Below, in pieces: positions 1 to 6,248 of a DNA stretch of 11,457 nucleotides. The first letter of the stretch is position 1, and every line of letters begins with the position of its first letter. Made by a program: the position numbers and the translations under genes. The DNA lies in NCBI GenBank assembly GCA_947461915.1, contig CANHNG010000022.1, positions 1 through 11,457 on the forward strand. The letters are read 5' to 3'. The notes beneath the pieces are model-generated. The model was not told the origin of the DNA. It was given only the letters and a program-made list of their open reading frames with translations, and ran no database searches. Source of the DNA: Flavobacteriaceae bacterium. GTDB lineage: Bacteria; Bacteroidota; Bacteroidia; Flavobacteriales; Flavobacteriaceae.

Positions 1-843
1 GGATTATTTGTCTTTGGCATCTTTGCAAACCTAACCAACATCTCCGTTAACACGCAAGGAGTTTATACGGAAGGCCTTTTTAAAAGAACCATCATGTCTT
101 CTTTCCACGGTATGTGGAGTTTGGCGGGATTTACAGGAGCTTTAGTAGGTCTCGGGATGCTCACCCTCGAACTCAACACGTATTCGCATTTTTTAATCGT
201 AGCCACAATCATGTTTTTTTTGGTTGCTTTTAATTTCAAGTTCTTGATTAAAGCCAAACAATCGGTTCTTCACCAAAAGAAAAAAATATTCCGAAAACCG
301 GACAGGTCCTTAACTCTGTTAGGTATAATAGGGTTCTGTAGTATGGCCAGCGAAGGAGTGATGTTCGATTGGAGTGGTGTATACTTTAAGGAAATCATCA
401 AAGTTCCGGGCGCTTTGGCGGTTTTGGGCTACACTTCTTTTATGATTATGATGGCAAGCGGAAGATTTTTGGGAGATGGTTTAATTAATAAATTTGGACG
501 CATAAGAGTGATGCAAATCAGCGGAATTATGATTTCCTCAGGATTGTTTACCGCGGTATTTTTCCCATTCCTAATTCCTTCAACAATCGCTTTTATGTTT
601 GTGGGATTGGGCGTTTCCACCATTGTTCCCACACTTTACAGCATTGCGGGGAAACACCCTACAATCCCAACGGGCGAAGCATTGACGGCGGTTTCCGGAG
701 TAAGTTTTCTAGGCTTTTTGATGGGGCCACCGGTCATTGGTTACATTGCCGAACTGTCAAGTTTGCGGTTTTCATTTGCCTTTATCGGCATTTTTGGGTT
801 TGTGATTGCTTTGATGGTTCCGAGAATCAAAGGAATTAAGTAG
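1..843 (+). CDS. MFS transporter, C-terminal part (5' end cut by window)
   Basis: The frame is open from base 1 to the TAG at 841-843, giving 280 residues with no start in view; the ATG at 94 is internal, because the codons before it read as transporter sequence (NTQGVYTEGLFKRTIMSSFH). The fragment alternates hydrophobic spans and short charged loops, about eight membrane segments, consistent with the last two thirds of a 12-helix inner-membrane permease. A loop near fragment residues 154-167 (GRFLGDGLINKFGR) matches the MFS GxxxDxxGR loop motif repeated in the second half. The phrase EGVMFDWSGVYF just before it resembles the EGxxxDW signature of the YbjJ/fucose-permease-like branch. Substrate cannot be read from sequence; sugar or small-metabolite export or import are both possible. 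It lies upstream of hflX on the same strand, separated by 112 bp, and I see no clear terminator after it. Confidence 0.9.
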   Translation, partial: GLFVFGIFANLTNISVNTQGVYTEGLFKRTIMSSFHGMWSLAGFTGALVGLGMLTLELNTYSHFLIVATIMFFLVAFNFKFLIKAKQSVLHQKKKIFRKPDRSLTLLGIIGFCSMASEGVMFDWSGVYFKEIIKVPGALAVLGYTSFMIMMASGRFLGDGLINKFGRIRVMQISGIMISSGLFTAVFFPFLIPSTIAFMFVGLGVSTIVPTLYSIAGKHPTIPTGEALTAVSGVSFLGFLMGPPVIGYIAELSSLRFSFAFIGIFGFVIALMVPRIKGIK

Positions 844-931
844 GTTTTTTTTAGTTGGGTTTGAAAGGATTGTTCCAAAGATTTGGCTAATTTTTATAAG
901 CCCACAACTTCGTAAGTCCTTGGCAAATCAT

Positions 932-939
932 TAAATTTG
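932..939 (+). promoter_or_regulatory. Candidate -7 promoter element for hflX
   Basis: TAAATTTG is an exact match to the Bacteroidota -7 consensus TAnnTTTG, 16 nt before the hflX ATG at 956. No good TTTG -33 element sits about 19 nt further upstream, so the match is half supported. In DNA this AT-rich, one such octamer is expected by chance roughly every 1.5 kb per strand. If real, hflX is transcribed independently of the MFS gene with a leader of only about ten nucleotides. Confidence 0.4.
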
Positions 940-955
940 TAACTTATTAAAAGAC

Positions 956-2182
956 ATGTTAGAAAAAGAAACAATAAATTTCGAAAAAACGGCCATTGTT
1001 GGGATGGTTACCCAAAACCAAAGCGAGGAGAAACTCAACGAGTATCTTGACGAATTGGAGTTTTTGACTTATACGGCTGGTGGTGAAGTGGTAAGACGGT
1101 TTTGGCAAAAAATGGAAAAACCCAATCCTAAAACATTTTTGGGCACCGGAAAAATAGAGGAAATCAATCATTATGTAAAAGAAAATAATATCTCGACCTT
1201 GATATTTGATGATGAATTGACCCCTTCACAGCAAAAAAATATCTCCAAAATTATAGATTGCAAAATCCTGGATAGAACGAACCTTATCTTGGATATTTTT
1301 GCCCAAAGAGCGGAAACTTCTTATGCCAGAACACAGGTTGAACTGGCACAATGTCAATATTTATTACCCAGACTTTCCGGAATGTGGACCCACCTCGAAC
1401 GTCAAAAAGGGGGAATCGGGATGCGTGGTCCCGGAGAAACCGAAATTGAAACCGACAGGCGAATTGTTCGCGATAGAATCGCGTTGTTAAAAGAAAAAAT
1501 TAAAACCATCGACAAACAAATGGGCGTGCAGCGAGGCAATCGCGGAGCCATGGTTCGTGTGGCTTTGGTGGGTTATACCAATGTGGGAAAATCTACTTTG
1601 ATGAATGCCATAGGGAAAAGTGATGTTTTTGTGGAAAACAAACTTTTTGCCACTTTGGACACCACGGTTCGAAAAGTGGTCATCAAAAACTTGCCTTTTT
1701 TGCTTTCAGACACGGTAGGTTTTATTCGAAAACTGCCAACACAATTAGTTGATTCTTTCAAAAGCACACTCGATGAGGTTCGCGAAGCCGACTTGTTATT
1801 GCACATTGTCGATATTTCGCATCCTGATTTTGAAGACCATATCGCCTCGGTAAACAAAACTTTACTAGACATAAAGTCGAACGACAAACCGGTTATCATG
1901 GTCTTTAATAAAATTGATGCTTACAAACACTTGACGATAGAGCAAGACGATTTAATGACCGAAAAAACGCCAAGACACTTCACGCTCGAGGAATGGAAAA
2001 CGACCTGGATGCATCGTGTGGGCGAAGAAAATGCCTTATTTATTTCGGCAACAAACAAACAAAATTTCGAGGAATTAAGGGAACGACTCTATGAAGCCGT
2101 GCGGCAAATTCACATCACGCGTTTTCCTTACAACAAGTTTTTGTACCCAGATTATAAGGATGCCGTGGAGAAAGAAGAATAA
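956..2182 (+). CDS. hflX: HflX, ribosome-associated GTPase
   Basis: This 408-residue protein has the full HflX layout. The N-terminal HflX domain (about 1-195) contains the family stretch GGIGMRGPGETEIETDRR at 152-169, followed by a helical linker. The G domain has G1 GYTNVGKST (206-214), G2 TLDTT (233-237), G3 DTVGF (252-256), G4 NKID (318-321) and G5 SAT (364-366). HflX binds the 50S subunit and, in characterised bacteria, splits stalled or hibernating 70S ribosomes after stress such as heat. Between G4 and G5 there are about 40 residues, somewhat more than a minimal G domain, including a Trp-rich segment around 347-351. The ATG at 956 is the natural start and gives normal family length. 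No hfq or hflKC lies beside it, unlike in enterobacteria. It ends 12 nt from the convergent DUF3078 gene, with no obvious hairpin between them. Confidence 0.97.
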   Translation: MLEKETINFEKTAIVGMVTQNQSEEKLNEYLDELEFLTYTAGGEVVRRFWQKMEKPNPKTFLGTGKIEEINHYVKENNISTLIFDDELTPSQQKNISKIIDCKILDRTNLILDIFAQRAETSYARTQVELAQCQYLLPRLSGMWTHLERQKGGIGMRGPGETEIETDRRIVRDRIALLKEKIKTIDKQMGVQRGNRGAMVRVALVGYTNVGKSTLMNAIGKSDVFVENKLFATLDTTVRKVVIKNLPFLLSDTVGFIRKLPTQLVDSFKSTLDEVREADLLLHIVDISHPDFEDHIASVNKTLLDIKSNDKPVIMVFNKIDAYKHLTIEQDDLMTEKTPRHFTLEEWKTTWMHRVGEENALFISATNKQNFEELRERLYEAVRQIHITRFPYNKFLYPDYKDAVEKEE

Positions 2183-2194
2183 CAAAAATTACTT

Positions 2195-3043
2195 TTAGAA
2201 ACCATAATTCGCCCCCAGACCAAAAACCTCCCTTACCTGAGCCGCTTTTATGGCATTGTCGTCATAAATGGTTTGCAAGGCGATATTGGCCGACAGGTAT
2301 CTGTTGATTTTCATGACCACATTCATTTGATAATCGACATCAACATTTTGGGGGTCTTCTAAATAATTAGAATATAAATTGAGTCTGTTTTCAATAGAAA
2401 CATTGGTCATTAAAATCAACTTGCAATAGGCCGAAATGCTGGCGCCAAATTCAAATCTTGAGTTGTCGCCCTGCAAAACACCAAAGGAAGGCCCCAATTC
2501 AGTAAAATGATTGTTCACTAGGATTAATTTGGCCGTAGTTGGTGCAAAATTGAGGGTTAAATTATTGTTTTTCTTCCATAATATTCCTGGCCCAAATTGA
2601 AAAAAAGCTGGTGAAAAAAAGCGAGAAATTTTATTTTGGTTTACATCAAAGCCGCTATCCATTTGGGTCTTAAAATTAAAAAAGATAGAATAGTACCACA
2701 CGTTAGAAGCTTTCTTGCCCCAAAGCGAATTCAATTCCAGTCGGTCATCGGTTTTTGAGGCTATCTCCGCCGCTTTTATTTTGGTTAAACCGTAAGCAAC
2801 GATGCATTTGTTGTCCCAAATCACGGCTCCTTTTTTATAATTGAAATCGTAATTTAGTCCTAAATTCCCAGAAAAGTTGGTTGTTCCACCAGCCAGCCAT
2901 TCATTATTAAATATGGATTGGTTAAAAAGCAGGGTGATTTGCCCTTTTTTTGTCCAAAGTTTTGTGGTGTCCTTTGCAGTTTCTTGTGCATTTACAGAAA
3001 GCATCGCCAAAATAAATCCCAGATAAAGTAAGGGGTTTTTCAT
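2195..3043 (-). CDS. DUF3078 domain protein, secreted or outer-membrane
   Basis: The 282-residue product starts with a clear signal peptide (MKNPLLYLGFILAMLSVNAQ; cleavage likely after NAQ or close by). The rest alternates polar and aromatic residues in short strands, with many Asn, Tyr and Phe residues and a terminal Phe (GANYGF). That pattern suggests an outer-membrane beta-barrel. The length and motifs such as FNNEWLAGGTTNFSGNLGLNY fit the Bacteroidota DUF3078 family, whose function is unknown. It is the last gene of the minus-strand suf cluster, 44 nt after DUF2480. I recall DUF3078 commonly following DUF2480 in Flavobacteriia, but nothing in its sequence ties it to Fe-S chemistry: the mature part has one Cys at most. 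It may simply be co-transcribed. An imperfect -7-like octamer, TATCTTTA (3064-3071), lies upstream and is too weak to call a promoter. Confidence 0.85.
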   Translation of the reverse strand: MKNPLLYLGFILAMLSVNAQETAKDTTKLWTKKGQITLLFNQSIFNNEWLAGGTTNFSGNLGLNYDFNYKKGAVIWDNKCIVAYGLTKIKAAEIASKTDDRLELNSLWGKKASNVWYYSIFFNFKTQMDSGFDVNQNKISRFFSPAFFQFGPGILWKKNNNLTLNFAPTTAKLILVNNHFTELGPSFGVLQGDNSRFEFGASISAYCKLILMTNVSIENRLNLYSNYLEDPQNVDVDYQMNVVMKINRYLSANIALQTIYDDNAIKAAQVREVFGLGANYGF

Positions 3044-3087
3044 ATTTACTGTTTTTGGAATAGTAAAGATACTAAAAACTCTAAAAA

Positions 3088-3600
3088 CTACCCTTTTTTG
3101 GGTGCTTTAAAAAGAGGTACGGCGGAACAGGCTTCTCCGTACATAATGCTTCGGGCAAAGGGCTGCAAATAATGTGCGACTAGGATGTAAGCTCTCATAG
3201 GCACTGGCTTTTTCGAACAGCCTTTTATAATTACGGCTTTGTTTTCATAAATCGAATAATCGATTTTAGTTAGTAGTTCTTCGTATAGTGCCGAATCCAA
3301 GTCTTCGATGGTTCCATTTACGATTTTATGGGCATAAGGAGCCAATTGTATAGCAACCAAAATAGAGGCCCAAGCAGGAACAATGGCGTCAGTACTGCAA
3401 TTGAGGGCAATATATTGGTCTTGGTATTGCGACCAATCGTGCAGTTGCAAATGCAATCTAAAGTCTTTTTCTTTCAGCAATAAACCTTCAAGAAGCCAAA
3501 GCGAAATGTCGATTTGTGACCGAATTCCCTTTGGATAGTAGTCTTCGAGATCAAAAATCTCCAAGGCACTATTGGCCACTTTGTTTACAATTTCTTCCAT
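3088..3600 (-). CDS. DUF2480 family protein
   Basis: A 170-residue soluble protein without signal peptide or membrane span, recognisable as the Bacteroidota DUF2480 family of unknown function. It has three cysteines, each followed by serine: Cys68 (LNCSTD), Cys128 (KGCSKK) and Cys158 (EACSAV). Nearby features are the VPAWASILVA and VPMRAYILVA segments (74-83 and 133-142), which resemble each other and suggest an internal duplication of a helix preceded by Val-Pro. It follows the SufE and DUF59 genes on the same strand after a 71-bp gap that holds a long hairpin. From recollection, DUF2480 is often found beside suf genes in flavobacteria, which makes a role in Fe-S handling a reasonable guess but not a demonstrated one. 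Three Cys are one short of a classical 4Fe-4S site unless another residue or a dimer supplies a ligand. Confidence 0.88.
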   Translation of the reverse strand: MEEIVNKVANSALEIFDLEDYYPKGIRSQIDISLWLLEGLLLKEKDFRLHLQLHDWSQYQDQYIALNCSTDAIVPAWASILVAIQLAPYAHKIVNGTIEDLDSALYEELLTKIDYSIYENKAVIIKGCSKKPVPMRAYILVAHYLQPFARSIMYGEACSAVPLFKAPKKG

Positions 3601-3616
3601 TTGAAAAGTTTCAAGG

Positions 3617-3664
3617 TTAAAGTTTCAAGTTTCAAGTTGAGCAACCTGAAACTTGAAACTTTAA
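3617..3664. repeat. Long palindromic hairpin built of GTTTCAAG units
   Basis: Positions 3617-3634 and 3647-3664 are perfect 18-bp inverted arms. The 12-nt middle can pair a further 4 bp after one mismatch. The arms are themselves repetitive (AGTTTCAAGTTTCA). A further related small palindrome, TTGAAAAGTTTCAA, lies next to the arm at 3601-3614, reaching the DUF2480 start codon. On the minus strand, along which the flanking genes are read, the hairpin lies 7 nt after the DUF59 stop and is not followed by a U-run. It is therefore not a textbook intrinsic terminator. It could protect the 3' end of the upstream mRNA, reduce read-through into DUF2480, or be one copy of a dispersed intergenic repeat family. 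I have an impression of similar GTTTCAAG-type intergenic repeats in other Flavobacterium genomes but cannot verify it. Confidence 0.85.
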
Positions 3665-3671
3665 ACAAAAT

Positions 3672-3995
3672 TTATAACATTCCCAGTTCTAACTTGGCCT
3701 CTTCGCTCATCAAATCTTTGCTCCAAGGCGGATCGAACGTAATTTCTACTTCGGCATCTTTTACATGCTCGATCGATTTTACTTTCTCTTCCACTTCCCT
3801 TGGCAAACTTTCCGCCACGGGACAGTTTGGAGAGGTTAATGTCATTAATATTTTTACTTCGTAATCGGTGTTCACCATTACGTCATAAATTAATCCTAAT
3901 TCATAAATATCAACTGGAATCTCTGGATCGTATATCGTTTTCAGTTTTGCTACAATTTCAATTCCTAATAGGTTTGTGTCGATTGCTTGTTCCAT
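3672..3995 (-). CDS. SUF-associated Fe-S assembly protein (DUF59, SufT/PaaD-like)
   Basis: This 107-residue cytosolic protein is a single MIP18/DUF59 domain. Diagnostic motifs are DPEIPVDIYELGLIYD at 23-38, TSPNCPVAE (54-62) with the conserved Cys58, and FDPPW near 87-91. Family members in SUF clusters (SufT and the TIGR02945 type) help Fe-S proteins mature, apparently as accessory carriers or adaptors rather than as the main scaffold, with the conserved Cys important for function. PaaD of the phenylacetate pathway shares the fold, but no paa genes are present and the sufE neighbour argues for the SUF role. The gene starts 6 nt after the sufE stop, so the two are almost certainly co-translated from one mRNA. 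The family's usual length is about 100 residues, so it looks complete. Confidence 0.92.
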   Translation of the reverse strand: MEQAIDTNLLGIEIVAKLKTIYDPEIPVDIYELGLIYDVMVNTDYEVKILMTLTSPNCPVAESLPREVEEKVKSIEHVKDAEVEITFDPPWSKDLMSEEAKLELGML

Positions 3996-4001
3996 ACTTT
4001 T

Positions 4002-4421
4002 TTATTTTTTTGCATCGAATGCCAATGCGTATATTTTTATATTTTTTATCATCGAAACTAGTCCGTTGGCGCGTGTTGGAGACAAATGTTCCTTCAATCC
4101 AATTTTGTCTATGAAATCAGTGTCGGCTGCCAAGATATCGAAAGCATTTTGGTTTGAAAAAACCCGAATCAATATCGCTATAATTCCCTTTGTCAAAATG
4201 GCGTCGCTATCGGCGGTAAAGACTATTGTATCATCCTTTTGTTCTCCTTTTAGCCAAACTTTCGATTGACACCCCTTGATAATATTATCGTCTGTTTTAT
4301 ACGCTTCTTGTATTAAGGGTAAATTGTTGCCTAAATCAATGATGTATTCATAACGCTGCATCCAGTCATCAAACATCGAAAACTCGTCAATTATTTCTTC
4401 TTGTATTTCTTTTATTGTCAT
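4002..4421 (-). CDS. sufE: SufE, sulfur acceptor for SufS
   Basis: The 139-residue product matches the SufE/CsdE family over its whole length. The N-terminal helix region leads to the active-site loop IIKGCQSKVW with Cys51, the residue that takes persulfide sulfur from the cysteine desulfurase; this is the same number as in E. coli SufE. Further family features are the FTADSDAILTKGIIAIL stretch (about 68-84) and the LSPTRANGLVSM segment near the C-terminus (about 113-124). It acts in the cytosol with SufS and passes sulfur on to the scaffold. Its ATG overlaps the stop of the preceding lipoprotein gene by one base (TAATG), implying translational coupling, and the DUF59 gene follows after 6 nt. 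Unlike a usual suf order, sufE is separated from sufS by the lipoprotein gene. Confidence 0.96.
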   Translation of the reverse strand: MTIKEIQEEIIDEFSMFDDWMQRYEYIIDLGNNLPLIQEAYKTDDNIIKGCQSKVWLKGEQKDDTIVFTADSDAILTKGIIAILIRVFSNQNAFDILAADTDFIDKIGLKEHLSPTRANGLVSMIKNIKIYALAFDAKK

Positions 4422-4855
4422 TATTCTTCTTTAGCAAGTGAATTAATTTTGTCTACTATTTTTTTTATTTCTGCCGGTGGATAACCGTGGTCGAAAGCGT
4501 TGGTCTCATAAGTCTTGTCCTTATAAATTACTTTCAAATTTGCAATGGCGGCACCATCATGAAAACGTTTCTCTGTTGGCGCTTTTAAAGAGGGGAAATC
4601 ATCTAAATGTATGGTTTCAAAATAGCCAACCAATTCCTTCCAATCTGCATCCGAAATTTTTGTTGTAACTGGTTCGTCCTTGCCTCTTCTGTCTTTCGAA
4701 ACTGTAACCATTTGATCTTTGACACTAATTTTTTGGTAAAAACCCCTAGTGTTAGCGGTGTATTCCAAAATAGCGTTTTTCAAATCATTTTTAGTTTGAC
4801 TTGAACAGCTTTTACCAAGCAAAATACTCAATAATAGTACTGTGAATAGTTTCAT
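4421..4855 (-). CDS. Small predicted lipoprotein of unknown function between sufS and sufE
   Basis: The 144-residue product begins with a short hydrophobic signal (MKLFTVLLLSILLGKSCSSQ) with Cys17 as the probable lipid-modified residue. The residues before it (GKS) depart from the strict LAGC lipobox, so signal peptidase II processing is likely but not certain. The mature part is about 125 residues with no further Cys. It carries recognisable blocks: LEYTANTRGFYQKISV, then a DxDWKELV-type helix, then LKAPTEKRFHDGAA and TNAFDHGYPPAEI. I think these blocks recur in flavobacterial hypothetical proteins, but I know of no function. It lies 12 nt after sufS and shares a base with the sufE start, so it is embedded in the sulfur-mobilisation transcript although its product should leave the cytosol. 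No catalytic motif is visible. Confidence 0.85.
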   Translation of the reverse strand: MKLFTVLLLSILLGKSCSSQTKNDLKNAILEYTANTRGFYQKISVKDQMVTVSKDRRGKDEPVTTKISDADWKELVGYFETIHLDDFPSLKAPTEKRFHDGAAIANLKVIYKDKTYETNAFDHGYPPAEIKKIVDKINSLAKEE

Positions 4856-4867
4856 TTTGTTTAATTT

Positions 4868-6082
4868 TTAGGATAACATCAGCTGTGCTTTTTTTACAGC
4901 TTCTACCATAACGTCAATTTCTTCTTTGGTATTATAAAAAGCAAAACTGGCTCGTATTGTTCCGGGAATTTTGAAAAAATCCATAATCGGCTGGGCGCAA
5001 TGATGTCCGGTTCGAACTGCTATTCCCAATTTGTCTATAATCGTGCCAATATCATAAGGATGAATCTCGCCAATATTAAACGAAATTACCGATGTTTTTT
5101 CCTTGGCTGTTCCAAAAATTTTCAGTCCTTCAATTTCTAAAAGCCGTTTGGTTCCATACTGCACCAATTCTAATTCTTGTTTTTGAATGGCATCAAAACC
5201 TATGGAATTCATATAATCAACAGCAACTCCCAAAACAATTCCTCCGGCAATATCAGGAGTTCCCGCCTCAAATTTGTGGGGCAGATCGGCATAAGTGGTT
5301 TTTTCGAAAGTCACTTCTTTGATCATTTCGCCTCCACCTTGATAAGGAGGTAATTTGTTTAACCACGCTTCTTTTCCATACAAAATACCAACTCCTGTAG
5401 AACCACACATTTTGTGTCCCGAAAAAACATAAAAATCACAATCTAATTCTTGAACATCCGGTTTCAAATGTGGAACGGCTTGCGCTCCGTCAATCAGTAC
5501 CGCTGCACCAAATCCGTGCGCCTTGTCAATCATATACTTGATTGGGTTGATGGTTCCCAAAGCGTTTGAAATATGATTAACCGTCACTATTTTAGTTTTA
5601 TTGGACAGTAATTTATCGTATTCGGATAGTATCAATTCCCCTTTTTCATTCATTAGAATCACCCGTAAAGTGGCTCCCGTTTTCTCACATAACATTTGCC
5701 AAGGCACAATATTGCTGTGGTGTTCCATTGCGGAAACCAAAACTTCATCGCCTGATTTTAATAGTGAAGAAAATCCATTGGCAATAGCGTTGATTCCATG
5801 TGTTGTTCCCGAAGTAAAAATCACTTCGTGAGCAAATTTTGCATTAATATGGTTTTGGATTTTACCCCTTGATTCTTCATAAGCGTCCGTAGCCAATTGA
5901 CTCAAAGTATGAACACCACGATGAATATTGGCATTGATTTCCTGGTAATATTTAGCAATCGCATCAATTACGATTTGTGGCTTTTGCGATGTGGCTCCAT
6001 TGTCAAAATAAACCAATGGTTTTCCATTTACGGTTCTGGAAAGTATGGGGAAATCGGCTCTGACTTTATTTATATCTAACAT
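4868..6082 (-). CDS. sufS: SufS, group II cysteine desulfurase
   Basis: This PLP enzyme converts cysteine to alanine and passes a persulfide to SufE for Fe-S cluster assembly. I place the start at the ATG at 6080-6082 (MLDINKVRADFPILS), giving 404 residues, the usual SufS length. The longer open frame to 6166 adds 28 unlike residues and runs through a promoter-like element. Key residues in this numbering are His121 in the MEHHSN motif that stacks on PLP, Asp198 in DGAQ, the Schiff-base Lys224 in SGHK, and the catalytic Cys362 in RTGHHCAQP with the short SufS-type loop. Numbers are within two of E. coli SufS (Lys226, Cys364). It is the first gene of the minus-strand cluster, divergent from the hydrolase, and sufBCD are not adjacent. 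Confidence 0.97.
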   Translation of the reverse strand: MLDINKVRADFPILSRTVNGKPLVYFDNGATSQKPQIVIDAIAKYYQEINANIHRGVHTLSQLATDAYEESRGKIQNHINAKFAHEVIFTSGTTHGINAIANGFSSLLKSGDEVLVSAMEHHSNIVPWQMLCEKTGATLRVILMNEKGELILSEYDKLLSNKTKIVTVNHISNALGTINPIKYMIDKAHGFGAAVLIDGAQAVPHLKPDVQELDCDFYVFSGHKMCGSTGVGILYGKEAWLNKLPPYQGGGEMIKEVTFEKTTYADLPHKFEAGTPDIAGGIVLGVAVDYMNSIGFDAIQKQELELVQYGTKRLLEIEGLKIFGTAKEKTSVISFNIGEIHPYDIGTIIDKLGIAVRTGHHCAQPIMDFFKIPGTIRASFAFYNTKEEIDVMVEAVKKAQLMLS

Positions 6083-6108
6083 TGCTTTATTTAGAAAAAT
6101 TCTAAATA

Positions 6109-6116
6109 CAAAAGTA
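6109..6116 (-). promoter_or_regulatory. Candidate -7 promoter element for the sufS cluster
   Basis: Read on the minus strand this is TACTTTTG, an exact TAnnTTTG match, 26 nt before the sufS ATG chosen here. The region where a -33 TTTG should lie reads CTGA/TTTAC (6136-6143), a poor match. Its position supports starting sufS at 6082, because the longer open frame would run across the promoter. Predicted leader about 20 nt. Confidence 0.45.
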
Positions 6117-6117
6117 A

Positions 6118-6125
6118 TATATTTG
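6118..6125 (+). promoter_or_regulatory. Candidate -7 promoter element for the alpha/beta hydrolase
   Basis: TATATTTG on the plus strand is an exact TAnnTTTG match and the only perfect one between sufS and the hydrolase in this direction. It is one base away from the opposed sufS element. It would give a leader of roughly 115 nt to the ATG at 6249, and no TTTG lies at the -33 distance. A chance match is quite possible in this AT-rich gap. Confidence 0.28.
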
Positions 6126-6248
6126 GAGTGACTTTTCAGTAAACATTTGTTAATAAAATGAAGCAATTTAGTTTCATCAAAGAATGGGCGAAAACTTAAT
6201 TATATTAATCTTAATGAGTCCATTTTCACTTTTTTCAAAATTTAATAT

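Noticed and set aside
1573..1899. 108-codon minus-strand open frame inside hflX
   Set aside because: It is fully antisense to the conserved G domain of hflX, with low-complexity Ser/Lys content and no recognisable motif.
3072..3105. Possible terminator at the DUF2480 stop (ACCC-AAAAAA-GGGT then T-runs)
   Set aside because: The stem is only four base pairs and overlaps the stop codon; it is too weak to call, and DUF3078 follows closely on the same strand.
3601..3864. 87-codon plus-strand open frame starting at the palindrome
   Set aside because: Its start is made of the repeat itself and the rest is antisense to the DUF59 gene.
6083..6166. 28-codon N-terminal extension of sufS
   Set aside because: The extra residues do not resemble SufS, the shorter start gives the usual length and residue numbering, and a -7 promoter element lies inside the extension.
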